Shown: positions 18,768-27,464 of the stretch, piece after piece
Layout of the letters: each line of letters starts with the position of its first letter
Position numbering within the stretch: position 1 is the stretch's first letter
DNA from: a bacterium SCSIO 12741
GTDB taxonomy: Bacteria > Bacteroidota > Bacteroidia > Flavobacteriales_G > Salibacteraceae
Length of the DNA stretch: 64,000 bases
NCBI GenBank assembly: GCA_024398055.1
Contig: CP073749.1
Coordinates: forward strand, 4,216,594 to 4,280,593
Direction of reading: 5' to 3'
Program-made: the position numbers and the translations under genes
The notes under the pieces: model-generated
What the model was told of the DNA's origin: nothing
What the model saw: only the letters and a program-made list of their open reading frames with translations
Databases searched by the model: none

Positions 18768-19453
18768 GAGGTTCGGAGTTTTTGAAGTGAGTTAATAACC
18801 ATTTCTTCATAAAACTCGGTAATCGCATCTTCGCCTTGAATCACGTCCGTTAACCCGGGAAGGTGATCAGCAAAAAAGCGTTGCAAGTGTCCTCCCTCAA
18901 TAACCGTAGAAATAAGCATGTGAGGATACTTGTATTGAGGGGCTATCTCAAGAACAATTTGGCTTACTCGAGCCACCAGTTGCTTGTATCCGGAAAAAAC
19001 ACCGTCTTTGTTTTCCTGGTCCACCCCCTTGGTTAAAAAGGCTTTGGAGGAGTCGCAAATAACAATGCGATTCAGCTTAATTTCATCAATATGGGCAAAG
19101 CTACCGTCCTGCTCCACCTTTTCGGTAAGCAGTCTAATAGCCTTTCTCAACCGTTCTTCAGCAGAGGCGATATTGGCCAAGCCAAATACCAATCGGTATT
19201 CCAGCCATCCCCAGTACCAGGTAGTTAGATAAAGTAACAACTTGTGTTTACTCTCAAAGTAGCGGTAAATGGAAGCCTCCGTAGAGTCAATAACCTGAGC
19301 GAGTTTTCGAAAGGTGAAATTCTCGATTCCAATCTCGTCGATCAAATCAATGCTACCCGCAATGATCTTCCGACCCAGTTCACTGGATTCAGGATCCTTC
19401 AAGTAAATGTGCTCATTTACCCGAATGCTAACTTTTGAGAGGAATTCAAGCAT
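18764..19453 (-). CDS. TetR/AcrR-family transcriptional regulator
   Basis: The protein has 229 residues from ATG 19453. The N-terminal HTH is classical: GRKIIAGSIDLIDEIGIENFTFRKLAQVIDSTEASIYRYFESKHKLLLYL (read here in short pieces) includes the STEASIYRYF recognition helix followed by the KHKLL turn. The C-terminal ligand-binding domain is all-helical and has no obvious ligand signature. An alternative start at 19474 would overlap the promoter -7 box, so 19453 is preferred. A 15-base palindrome sits at the promoter, fitting autoregulation. It is co-translated with the small membrane protein downstream. Confidence 0.88.
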   Translation of the reverse strand: MLEFLSKVSIRVNEHIYLKDPESSELGRKIIAGSIDLIDEIGIENFTFRKLAQVIDSTEASIYRYFESKHKLLLYLTTWYWGWLEYRLVFGLANIASAEERLRKAIRLLTEKVEQDGSFAHIDEIKLNRIVICDSSKAFLTKGVDQENKDGVFSGYKQLVARVSQIVLEIAPQYKYPHMLISTVIEGGHLQRFFADHLPGLTDVIQGEDAITEFYEEMVINSLQKLRTS

Positions 19454-19471
19454 ACTTCTTACGGCGGCTAA

Positions 19472-19493
19472 CAAATATAATAGTATTACTATT
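19472..19493 (-). promoter_or_regulatory. Promoter -7 box TATATTTG with overlapping palindromic operator
   Basis: The minus strand reads a perfect -7 box (TATATTTG, 19472-19479). Immediately upstream lies AATAGTAATACTATT (19479-19493), an exact 7+1+7 inverted repeat. Its position on the promoter of a TetR gene makes it a strong candidate operator for autoregulation. Confidence 0.65.
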
Positions 19494-19550
19494 TAAGCTG
19501 AAAGCAATAGAAAGGATTTGTCGGGCTTTTAATAACAGGAGTTGGCTACC

Positions 19551-19910
19551 TTACAAGTTAGGCATAGGCGGTGGACCTACATTTCCTTCCTGGCGGGGTT
19601 TGGGTCGCTCATTGGTATCAAACCGGAAGGACTTGCTTTTGGTTCTGGAAACGAACTGACCCTCAAGATCGTAACGGATTTTGTACACCGTGCTTTTCTT
19701 CTGCACCTTCACTTCATAAACCTCTTGACCGAACTTCTCGGTCTTTTCCAGGTTTTTGACTTCGTATTTCTTGTACTTATCCGCCAGCTCATTTTGCACC
19801 GATTCGGGCAATTGCTCTACGGTAAGTGTGGAATCCTTCTGTCCTTTAACCGATAAACCGGCCAGTAACATAACCCCTACAATAATTAAAGCACGAAAAA
19901 TCAAATCCAT
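19551..19910 (-). CDS. Exported PepSY-like small protein
   Basis: This 119-residue protein has a signal peptide (about residues 1-22, ending SVKGQ). One PepSY-like (BLIP-like) module of about 60 residues follows: LPESVQNELADKYKKYEV, then QEVYEVKVQKKSTVYKIRYDLEGQFVS. Such periplasmic proteins often occur in Bacteroidota with two tandem copies; this one has a single copy. The C-terminus is a short Pro/Arg-rich tail. Function is unknown. The gene lies in the same direction as its neighbours but has about 60 bases of spacer downstream, and no close partner is suggested. Confidence 0.7.
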   Translation of the reverse strand: MDLIFRALIIVGVMLLAGLSVKGQKDSTLTVEQLPESVQNELADKYKKYEVKNLEKTEKFGQEVYEVKVQKKSTVYKIRYDLEGQFVSRTKSKSFRFDTNERPKPRQEGNVGPPPMPNL

Positions 19911-19970
19911 AGTTGCGAAGAAAAAACAAATTGGTGAAGCGATCCTAAAATTAACGCAATTTAAGAAGGC

Positions 19971-21062
19971 TTAAAAACTCTCCCCAATGGTAAACTGAAG
20001 GCTCCAGTCTCCCCTACCCGCTGCAGCATCGATACCAATGTTCATCATTTCTGATGGGATAACGGTAAACCGAAATCCTCCGCCTGCTCCAGGCCATAGA
20101 TTGTCCCAATTGTAATCCTTGGCTTCATTGGCTGTGGTACCTACGCCAGCAAAAGCGATGAGGAACCAACGCGGCAATACCTGAAAGCGACTTTCGGTTT
20201 GAATGGAAAACAGTTGATCTCCTCTTTGGGCACCTTGAGAATATCCTCGAATATCGGTGCCTCCCAATATTTCCTGAGCTTCAAATGGAATTTCTCCAAT
20301 TCCAAAAGCCGAAGTAAACCGAGATGCTTGAACCCACCATTTTTTTAACCTGTGGTAATGGTTAACGGATAAGTTGAATTTGTGGTAACTCTGGGTATTT
20401 TCTAACCATTCGGGCGCCCATTCCCAGGAGGATTCTAAAAAGATGCCTTCATCGGGATAATACACATCGTTTCGGGTATCCAAATCCAGATCAAGGCCCG
20501 TATTGTTCATGTAGGTAACAGGACGAGGAACATTTTGTTCGAGTACGTAAAGCGTGGTATTGGCTTTCATGTACGTGAGGTGAGTACCAAACAGCAAGTA
20601 TGAATTTATACGTCGTAAAACCTGTCCATACGCAAACACAAAGCCTGAATTGTATTGAATAAATTGACCATAATTAGGTACAGGATCCCAATAGAACTGG
20701 TAATTAAATGAAAAATAACCCGCAGCCAGGGTAGCCCGCCATCGGTCTTCCTTCATATAAAGTTTGGAAAAGCCCAATGCTCCCCAACTCTCTCTTTGCG
20801 TTCCGATGATTCCAACACCCGCCATGGAAGTTGGCGATAGGGTATCTGATTTTTGCATCGGAAACATAAGCATGCCTATGGCCCCAAAAATCAAGTCTTG
20901 GGTGCGGTCGTATTGGATAAGCGGAAATCCGGTAACCCTTAATTTCTGAATACTGGTATCTCGTTTCGCCGCGCCGCCACCGCCGCCCAAACCAAACTGA
21001 GCTTTTCCGGGTAAGGCCAACATCAGCGACAGGCCAATCATGAATAGAAACTTCGCTTTCAC
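19971..21062 (-). CDS. BamA/TamA-type (Omp85) outer-membrane barrel protein
   Basis: This 363-residue protein has a signal peptide (ending GKAQ) followed directly by a barrel of about 16 amphipathic strands and no POTRA domains. The segments DLDTRNDVYYPDEGIFLESSWEW and ILGGTDIRGYSQGAQRGDQLFSIQTESRF carry the surface-antigen motif pair typical of Omp85 barrels (the RGY/RGxxxGxxx segment). The C-terminal residue is Phe, as expected. A GTG start at 21062 is used. A perfect -7 box (TATTTTTG) lies about 24 bases upstream. Such POTRA-less barrels of Bacteroidota have no assigned substrate. Confidence 0.8.
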   Translation of the reverse strand: MKAKFLFMIGLSLMLALPGKAQFGLGGGGGAAKRDTSIQKLRVTGFPLIQYDRTQDLIFGAIGMLMFPMQKSDTLSPTSMAGVGIIGTQRESWGALGFSKLYMKEDRWRATLAAGYFSFNYQFYWDPVPNYGQFIQYNSGFVFAYGQVLRRINSYLLFGTHLTYMKANTTLYVLEQNVPRPVTYMNNTGLDLDLDTRNDVYYPDEGIFLESSWEWAPEWLENTQSYHKFNLSVNHYHRLKKWWVQASRFTSAFGIGEIPFEAQEILGGTDIRGYSQGAQRGDQLFSIQTESRFQVLPRWFLIAFAGVGTTANEAKDYNWDNLWPGAGGGFRFTVIPSEMMNIGIDAAAGRGDWSLQFTIGESF

Positions 21063-21085
21063 TATAATTTGTTTAGTCAGGTTGT

Positions 21086-21093
21086 CAAAAATA
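21086..21093 (-). promoter_or_regulatory. Putative -7 element TATTTTTG for the Omp85-like gene
   Basis: It is an exact match to TAnnTTTG on the minus strand, giving a predicted leader of roughly 15-18 bases before the GTG at 21062. No convincing -33 element was found. Confidence 0.4.
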
Positions 21094-21113
21094 GATGAAT
21101 AGCGGATTGAAGG

Positions 21114-21557
21114 CTACTCTTCGTCCGGAATATCTTCCTGCAAGGATATGTCCAGGTTTTTGTTTTTGAGCAAAGCATTCACAATGATGCTTAGAAAAGC
21201 TCGAATGATGAATTTCTCCATCATCTCATTCAGGTAAGGAATGTCAATTTGCTTATTGATGTAGCGGGTTAAGGATTTAATCATCCTTTTCCTTTCCTGA
21301 GGGTCGAGGCCATTTTCTGAATAGCGAATAGAGCTGTAAATCTCGTTGGGTAGGTTTTCGTACAACAGTTGATCCAAGCGCCGAACGATTTTCACGTAAA
21401 CAATGAATTCCTTTTCCTCCGACAAGAAGGGTAAATTTCTTCGTTCATTAATTCTTGCTGCTATGGCCTCCACTTCATTGGGCTTGAGCATTTGGGTTCC
21501 TTCAGCATCTTTTTTGATTTGTTCCCATTGCTCATGGGTAAGGTTAATTGTAGGCAT
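21114..21557 (-). CDS. Hypothetical cytoplasmic protein
   Basis: I place the start at ATG 21557 (MPTINLTHEQ), which has GAGAAGAT just upstream; the longer open frame to 21641 runs through a hairpin and is not protein-like. The 147-residue product is charged and mostly helical, with no signal peptide or membrane segment. It contains no motif that I recognise. The upstream hairpin with a T-run (21622-21648) would lie in its leader or mark the end of an earlier transcript. No function can be offered. Confidence 0.6.
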   Translation of the reverse strand: MPTINLTHEQWEQIKKDAEGTQMLKPNEVEAIAARINERRNLPFLSEEKEFIVYVKIVRRLDQLLYENLPNEIYSSIRYSENGLDPQERKRMIKSLTRYINKQIDIPYLNEMMEKFIIRAFLSIIVNALLKNKNLDISLQEDIPDEE

Positions 21558-21621
21558 ATCTTCTCTTTTTTGTTGAATGTAAATGAAATGGAAAGATCGG
21601 AAAATGCAAACTCTAAGGCAT

Positions 21622-21648
21622 AAAAAAAGGAGGTAAATCAACCTCCTT
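21622..21648 (-). terminator. Hairpin with T-run between the TonB receptor and the small gene
   Basis: On the minus strand AAGGAGGT and ACCTCCTT pair around a 6-base loop and are followed by seven T residues. It lies about 65 bases before the small gene and downstream of another hairpin, so it may terminate read-through or act as an attenuator in that gene's leader. Confidence 0.6.
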
Positions 21649-21754
21649 CCCTTTCTCTGGTCAAAACCTACTGTTCTATAAGTAGTTTCCTCTAAAGTAG
21701 CATTTATTTCTCAGAAGTCAAAATCAGAGTCACTGGAAGTCATGAATTTAGGGC

Positions 21755-21796
21755 AAAAAAAAGCCGCCGCCAGGTACCCGAACCCCCAACGACGGC
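21755..21796 (-). terminator. Terminator right after the TonB-dependent receptor gene
   Basis: On the minus strand GCCGTCG and CGGCGGC pair (one G-T) around a 20-base loop, followed by eight T residues. It begins 18 bases after the receptor's stop. Confidence 0.75.
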
Positions 21797-21813
21797 CGCG
21801 CGGATTTACTTAA

Positions 21814-24180
21814 CTAAAACTCTAAACGGTAGCTAATCACGGGTAATAAAGGCAGCTGCGTACTTTTTTCAATTTTCTCAGTGTAGGGGTTGTAAAACTC
21901 CTGTACCATAGCTTGGCTATTGGTTAGGTTTTGAATATCAACTTTGAATTCGTGGGTCACTTTTTTGCGATTAACCTTGTAATACACGGCAAGGTTCAAT
22001 TGTAATACATCATCGGAGTTTTCTCCCAGGTAGTTATCACTCATCACCTGGTATCCTTTGGCAATGGATTCATCCAGGTCGACGGCGGTATACTTTCCTC
22101 CTCCAAGAACTGATAATTTAGTGTTCACCCCAAGAATGCGCTTTTTCTTATCCGATTTTCCGATATTAAATTCCTTGCCACTCAAGAAGTTGGCAGCATA
22201 ATTTCCATTGAATCGGGTTTCACGCCATACACCGTCCATGGCCTTGTATTCCGATTGGTATAGGGATCCGGTAAGTAAGAAATAGAACTGCTTGGCAAAG
22301 AAACGCTCCAGCGTGAGCTCTAAACCGTAGTTACGCCCATAACCATCGTTCACCAAGGGATCGGTATCGTAACCCACAGTTTCGTTGATCAGCGAATAGG
22401 AACTGCTTGGATCATTTTCAACCGGCACGTCAAACAGATGCTGGTAATAAGCTTCTGTCATCAATCGCATGTTTTTGCCAAATTGCCAGTTATAACCGAT
22501 TACTCCATGAGCGGCACGACTAAGGCCCAGGTTCAAATTGGGCTGATACGGTACTCCTACGGTAGGATTGGTCCATCCATGGTAGGTGCTAAGAGGCTCC
22601 ATTCGGCTGTGGATTCCAGCACCCAGCTTCAGGGACTGTCTTTCGGCAAATTTCCATTCGGCCCCTACTCTTGGTTCAACAGATACTTGCTGGTTTTGCT
22701 CAAAGTACAGTACATGGGCTCCTGAATGGATATCCAGATTGGCACCAATTCTGGTTTTCCAGTGTAAAAAACTCTGTAAATAACCGGTATTTCCATCACT
22801 GTTGAACAGGGTTTCCATTTTCTGCGTTTCCTGATCATAGCTCAACCAATAGTTGTCAAAATACTGGCGTGTATAGATGGCTCCTGCTCTAAGCTTATGG
22901 CGTTTGTTCAACTTGATGTTGTAAGTCGTCGCCGCCTTCAAGTTGATCATTTGGTTAGTATTGTCATCTCGTAATTCGAATTCGTCGGCTTCATTGTTTT
23001 CCCAGTAATCGTAGGTACTGCCGTTGGTTGAAATGGTTAGTGAGCTGCGTAGGTAGGATCGTTTTCCTGTGGATATAAAGTGGTTAATTCCACCTGCTCC
23101 CATAAAGGAGCCAAAATCACCCTTGCTATGAACCAATTCCTCATTTTCTTCATCGGTGTAGCTCTGCTGAATGGTACTTAATCCGCCAAACCCGAATACC
23201 GTAAAATTTCCAGCCTTTTCCGTAGGAAGGAATACATTAAATGCCCCATCCTGATACTTAGGAATCCCTTGAAAATCAACCACGCCTACATTATCCAATA
23301 AGGCCAGAGATGAATAGCGATAGTTAACCAGGTAGGATGCTCGTCCATTCTTACTAAAAGGCCCTTCGGCAGTCGCATCTATTCCCAATGCTCCTATTTC
23401 CAAAGAATACTGTCGATCCTGGTTATTTCCCTTTCTAAATCGAATATCGAATACTCCTGATAGCGCATTTCCATATTCGGCTGGAAAAGCTCCACTATAG
23501 AAGTCGGAATTGTCTAATAAGTCGCTGTTGAGCAAACTAATGGGTCCACCCGTGGCACCTTCTCCACCAAAGTGATTGGGGTTAGGAACTTCTATTCCTT
23601 CCACCCGCCACAGGATACCTTTGGGTGAGTTACCACGAACTACAATATCATTGTTTCCCTGAGGGTCTCCGGTAACACCGGCATATCCAGATACCATTCG
23701 TGCCGGATCATTGAAGTTTCCAGCATAACGCTTGGTTTCTTCCACCGAAAATGCCCTGGCACTTACCGTGGCCATTTCGTTCATGGACTCCCCTTTTTCG
23801 TTGCCCGAAGCGGATATTTCAGCAGCTTTCAAAGTCACTACCGATTCGATCAAACTAACGTTGACTACAACTTGCCTCGAACTCGTAACTTCAAGGTTGC
23901 TCAGCATTTTTTCTTCGTAACCCAGAAATCGAAAAATGAGGGTAGCTCGCCCAACGGGCACGTTGGGAATGGAGAATTGACCATTTATATCGGTGGTGAC
24001 TCCTACTATTGGATCGCTGTCTTTAAGAATAACGGTTGCACCAATGATGGGCTGCTGGGTATCCTCGTCGATAACCGTTCCTCGAATGGTTTGCGTAAGA
24101 TTGGCCGACCACGCTGGAAGTGATAGCAGTAGAATTACCGCCGTAAGCAACGCGTTTTTGAGAGAAATTGAAGCCATCAT
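21814..24180 (-). CDS. TonB-dependent outer-membrane receptor with carboxypeptidase-like N-terminal domain
   Basis: This is a 788-residue TonB-dependent receptor. After the signal peptide, residues about 30-110 form the carboxypeptidase-regulatory-like domain (IRGTVIDEDTQQPIIGATV ... FRFLGYEEK). A plug domain follows (MVSGYAGVTGDPQGNNDIVVRGNSPKGILWRVEGIEVPNPNHFGGEGATGGPISLLNSDLLDNSDF, given here only by its landmarks) and then a 22-strand barrel ending in ...RLEF. It has no N-terminal STN signalling domain. Its gene is last in an ECF sigma/FecR cluster, 199 bases after an STN-containing protein. The substrate is unknown: no SusD-like partner and no iron-related gene sits nearby. Confidence 0.92.
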   Translation of the reverse strand: MMASISLKNALLTAVILLLSLPAWSANLTQTIRGTVIDEDTQQPIIGATVILKDSDPIVGVTTDINGQFSIPNVPVGRATLIFRFLGYEEKMLSNLEVTSSRQVVVNVSLIESVVTLKAAEISASGNEKGESMNEMATVSARAFSVEETKRYAGNFNDPARMVSGYAGVTGDPQGNNDIVVRGNSPKGILWRVEGIEVPNPNHFGGEGATGGPISLLNSDLLDNSDFYSGAFPAEYGNALSGVFDIRFRKGNNQDRQYSLEIGALGIDATAEGPFSKNGRASYLVNYRYSSLALLDNVGVVDFQGIPKYQDGAFNVFLPTEKAGNFTVFGFGGLSTIQQSYTDEENEELVHSKGDFGSFMGAGGINHFISTGKRSYLRSSLTISTNGSTYDYWENNEADEFELRDDNTNQMINLKAATTYNIKLNKRHKLRAGAIYTRQYFDNYWLSYDQETQKMETLFNSDGNTGYLQSFLHWKTRIGANLDIHSGAHVLYFEQNQQVSVEPRVGAEWKFAERQSLKLGAGIHSRMEPLSTYHGWTNPTVGVPYQPNLNLGLSRAAHGVIGYNWQFGKNMRLMTEAYYQHLFDVPVENDPSSSYSLINETVGYDTDPLVNDGYGRNYGLELTLERFFAKQFYFLLTGSLYQSEYKAMDGVWRETRFNGNYAANFLSGKEFNIGKSDKKKRILGVNTKLSVLGGGKYTAVDLDESIAKGYQVMSDNYLGENSDDVLQLNLAVYYKVNRKKVTHEFKVDIQNLTNSQAMVQEFYNPYTEKIEKSTQLPLLPVISYRLEF

Positions 24181-24379
24181 TTTATTTAATCTTTGGGTGT
24201 GTTTGTTGTTTCTAAAAGGATGACACCTCTCCTACCGATTCCCCCTATTCGAGGAAAGAAAAAAATGGAAAAAAATGAATGGAGTATGTGAATTAACTGA
24301 TTACACAAGACGGCCGGTTAACTATTTATGAGTCAAATAGCTACCTCAAATACTGAAGCAAGAAAAAGAAAAGAAAGTC

Positions 24380-26488
24380 TTAGAAAAATCGCATCCCTGC
24401 AGAGAGGCCTACCCAACCCGTGAGGAGAAACTCCGGATCGAGGTGCGAAAAGTGTTCGTAGGGTGGTAAACTGGAATAAAAATTACCCTCCGAATCTCGT
24501 TGGTTGGTAAAATGAAAATTGATGGCCGGACCTACAAAGAAATCCAGGTTTTTACTCGCCTTCAAGCCACCATAGATCTGAAAGCGGAAGGTTCCATCAA
24601 GATCGTCAATGTTTTCCGTAAAATTATTGATCGCCATGGCTGTTCCACCCAGAAAAAATAAGCGACCCAACCTACCTTCAGTGCCTAATCCGTACCCGGC
24701 ACCTACCTGAGATACACCATCTCTATAGGTATAGCCCAACTGGAAAACATTGTGCAAGGCACTCACACCGGTTCTGAATTGAACATTGAAGGGATACAAT
24801 TCATTTAGCTCAAGGCTTAATTTGTGATATCCGCGTCTGGAAAAAGTGAAAAATCCGAGGGGCACTCCATGGATGGAATCGTTGATGTTGATGAAGCCCA
24901 GTTGGGTTCCTTTTACAATTCCTCCACAATTCGTAAGCCCGGCCTGAACACCAATCACGGTATCCCAAGCTACGTTCACCAATCCATATTGAAAGCCTTT
25001 GATCACCGGTGTGTAATTGGTAACGGCGCTAATCTGTACTCCGTTAACCGAAGAAATGGCCACATTGGCAATAGCACTCACCTGCCCGGCATCACTGTGA
25101 CTGCAAAAGTTGGTTACACCGGCTACCTGAAAGCTGGCTGTATCCCCTACTGAAAGGTTCATGATACCAGCTCCTTGAGCGCCCAATACATTTTCACCAA
25201 AGTTGATTCCTCCGGCTAATTGAAGGCCGTTAACCGTATGGGCCGAAATATTGGCAAAACCGGCGATTTGGGTACCGTTGATCTCCCGACCATAGTTGGA
25301 AAATCCTGCAATCTGGAAAAAGTCTACCTTCTTGATGGCTACATTAGAAAAACCCGCAACCTGAAGGCCGGTGGCATCGTGCAGGGTCAAATTGTTGAAT
25401 CCACTAATCTGACTTCCAGCCATTTTACCGCCCAACACATTGCTAAATCCCGTGATCTGCACTCCTTTTAGGGTGTCGACCAACACATTGCTAAAACCGC
25501 TAATCTGAAGGCCATTTACACAACCGAGATTGGTATTAAAGAATCCGGCAAACTGTACACCATTTACGTGATGCCCCACGATGTTTCCGATTCCGGCTAC
25601 TTGCCAGCCATTTACATCTTGCCTAATAATGTTGAGCAGTCCACCAATTTCCACACCACTCACCCCACCGGCATAACCCACCAATACATTGACGGATACA
25701 TTGTTGGAAACCGCACCCGACATGTTTACGTTGGTACTCAACCCGGGTACAAAGGTCACCTGCATGGGTTGGGTTTCCATTTTTTGCATATTCTCCGTAT
25801 TGGTCGACTGTTTGTCGTTGACCATCATGCGAACCAATCCCAAATCTTCCACTTCCTTTTGCGGAATTTGTATGGTGTCTTTCGTTGGCATTAAAGGGAT
25901 GATGGGTCTTAACCGCAGGTGAAGTTCCTCACTCGTAGCTGGGGTTACAACAATTACGGTATCCAGGTAGTCTTTTTTACGAAAAGCAATTCCGGTTTCG
26001 GCACGCTTCCCCTGCGTGGTCAAGGAGTAGCTTCCGTCAGCTTCACTAAGTGTATTGGAAAGGTTGTTAACGTCATACACGGTAACGTTAGAAATGGTTT
26101 TCCCCGTGGTCGCATCGCGGATAATTCCGGTGATGCGGTAAGATTTTACAGGTTCTGCGGCTTTCTTCTGTTCTCCGTGAAGAATAACAAAATTGCCTGT
26201 GGTTTTATAACGAACGTTACCGCGCAATAGGGCGTCAAGAACCGTTTTTACTTCTTGATTTTGAGCTTGATGACTAACCAACAAGTCGCCATCGAGAATA
26301 TTGGATTGGTAAGAGAACTTGAATCGGCCTTTTTCGGCAATTTCCATCAGAGCGTCCTCCAACCTCACGTAGGTAAAATCAACGGACACTTTGCGCAAAA
26401 GCGGACTTTCCTGAGCAATAGCCGTGCTCAAGCAAATTAGCCAAAGGCCAATAAGAAGAAATCGAAGGAAAATTTTATTGGCAGCCAT
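24380..26488 (-). CDS. STN and carboxypeptidase-like domain protein with solenoid repeats and an outer-membrane barrel
   Basis: This 702-residue protein has a signal peptide (ending STAIAQE) and then an STN domain (about 30-110: VRLEDALMEIAEKGRFKFSYQ, then LLRGNVRYKTTGNFVIL), the module by which receptors talk to FecR. A carboxypeptidase-like regulatory domain follows at about 120-190. Residues about 267-552 form roughly 18 repeats of the LA_2272 surface-repeat kind (GxQIxGFxN). The last ~150 residues alternate strands and end in Phe, as an outer-membrane barrel would. The gene overlaps fecR by 14 bases. So the STN here sits on a protein that is not the TonB receptor. Its exact job is not known. 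Confidence 0.8.
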   Translation of the reverse strand: MAANKIFLRFLLIGLWLICLSTAIAQESPLLRKVSVDFTYVRLEDALMEIAEKGRFKFSYQSNILDGDLLVSHQAQNQEVKTVLDALLRGNVRYKTTGNFVILHGEQKKAAEPVKSYRITGIIRDATTGKTISNVTVYDVNNLSNTLSEADGSYSLTTQGKRAETGIAFRKKDYLDTVIVVTPATSEELHLRLRPIIPLMPTKDTIQIPQKEVEDLGLVRMMVNDKQSTNTENMQKMETQPMQVTFVPGLSTNVNMSGAVSNNVSVNVLVGYAGGVSGVEIGGLLNIIRQDVNGWQVAGIGNIVGHHVNGVQFAGFFNTNLGCVNGLQISGFSNVLVDTLKGVQITGFSNVLGGKMAGSQISGFNNLTLHDATGLQVAGFSNVAIKKVDFFQIAGFSNYGREINGTQIAGFANISAHTVNGLQLAGGINFGENVLGAQGAGIMNLSVGDTASFQVAGVTNFCSHSDAGQVSAIANVAISSVNGVQISAVTNYTPVIKGFQYGLVNVAWDTVIGVQAGLTNCGGIVKGTQLGFININDSIHGVPLGFFTFSRRGYHKLSLELNELYPFNVQFRTGVSALHNVFQLGYTYRDGVSQVGAGYGLGTEGRLGRLFFLGGTAMAINNFTENIDDLDGTFRFQIYGGLKASKNLDFFVGPAINFHFTNQRDSEGNFYSSLPPYEHFSHLDPEFLLTGWVGLSAGMRFF
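24831..25690 (-). repeat. Array of ~18 solenoid repeats within the STN protein
   Basis: The repeat unit is about 14-17 residues (42-51 bases) with consensus VNGxQI(A/S)GFSN. Successive copies include GVQFAGFFN, GLQISGFSN, GVQITGFSN, GSQISGFNN, GLQVAGFSN and GTQIAGFAN. Divergence rises towards the end (GTQLGFININ). Such arrays are usually beta-solenoid or short-strand repeats. Confidence 0.75.
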
Positions 26489-27464
26489 CTCCTACAAAAA
26501 CAAAGGTGTCGCCACGCTCTTCAACCCTTAGATGAAGTGTTTCACCAATGACTGCAAGAACAGTTTCAAGGGTTTCATCTTCAAAATCCGCGTTGATTTG
26601 GCAATCCTGATGATCGGCTTTCGCCAACTTGATTTTGGCACCGTAAACCTGCTCAAGTAATGGAATTACCTCGCCAAGCCGGGTGTTGCTAAAGATCAAT
26701 CGTTTGGTTTTCCAGGCAACGGCATTCAAGTTGGAATCTTCCAATTTTCGGAAGGTGCGTTTATTCTTATTAAAGATACCTTTTTGACCGGCGGTAAGCA
26801 CAAGTGAGTCACTTCCCTGGTAAGTCCCGTAAAATTTAACCTTACCAGATTTCACCCATACTTCTACCAAAGAATCACCCTGCAGTGCTTTTACATTGAA
26901 AGAAGTACCTAAAACGGCTACTTGAATCTCACCGCTGGAAATGACAAATGGACGTTTTTCATCGCGGGCCACGTCGAAGAAGGCCTCTCCGTTCAAATCA
27001 ATATTTCGCTGCCCTTTTTTATAACTAACCTGAATTTTTGATTCTTTATTCAGGGTAATGATAGAAGCATCGGGCAAAGTATCCGTTATAACTTCAGCTT
27101 GAGCTAAAATTTGATTTTGATAGACGGGTTGATTAGGTTTAAATAGGAAAAAGCCGATAAGCAGAGCTACACCAGCAGCTACTCCTATCCAAGGCCGTTT
27201 AGATTTGGTCTTCTTTTGAATCGTTGGTGTGCTGATCCGCTCATCTACATTAGCCCAAGCCTTGTCCACGTTAAATTCGGGAACTTCAGTTGCAGTATCG
27301 GGCTTCATGCCCCACAACTTTTCCAGGCTATCGAAGAGCGCAGTGAACTCCGGTTCGCTTTCACGACGGGCTTCTATCTCCTGAACTTCAGCAGAAGAAC
27401 AAGTCCCATCAAAGAACCGGCTCAGCAACTCGAAATCTCTATGTTCGTCCCTTCTATCCACCAT
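26475..27464 (-). CDS. fecR: FecR-family anti-sigma/sigma regulator
   Basis: This 329-residue inner-membrane protein has a cytoplasmic N-terminus (about 1-85) and a single membrane segment (about 90-107). Its periplasmic FecR domain (about 115-235) shows LPDASIITLNKESKIQV, FFDVARDEKRPFVI and VLGTSFNVKALQGDS, and a STN-like domain follows at the C-terminus. In this family, the periplasmic part receives a signal from an STN domain and controls the partner ECF sigma factor. The gene overlaps the sigma gene upstream by 11 bases and the STN gene downstream by 14, so the trio is translationally coupled. This fits control of the downstream STN and TonB genes. Confidence 0.93.
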   Translation of the reverse strand: MVDRRDEHRDFELLSRFFDGTCSSAEVQEIEARRESEPEFTALFDSLEKLWGMKPDTATEVPEFNVDKAWANVDERISTPTIQKKTKSKRPWIGVAAGVALLIGFFLFKPNQPVYQNQILAQAEVITDTLPDASIITLNKESKIQVSYKKGQRNIDLNGEAFFDVARDEKRPFVISSGEIQVAVLGTSFNVKALQGDSLVEVWVKSGKVKFYGTYQGSDSLVLTAGQKGIFNKNKRTFRKLEDSNLNAVAWKTKRLIFSNTRLGEVIPLLEQVYGAKIKLAKADHQDCQINADFEDETLETVLAVIGETLHLRVEERGDTFVFVGDGCQ

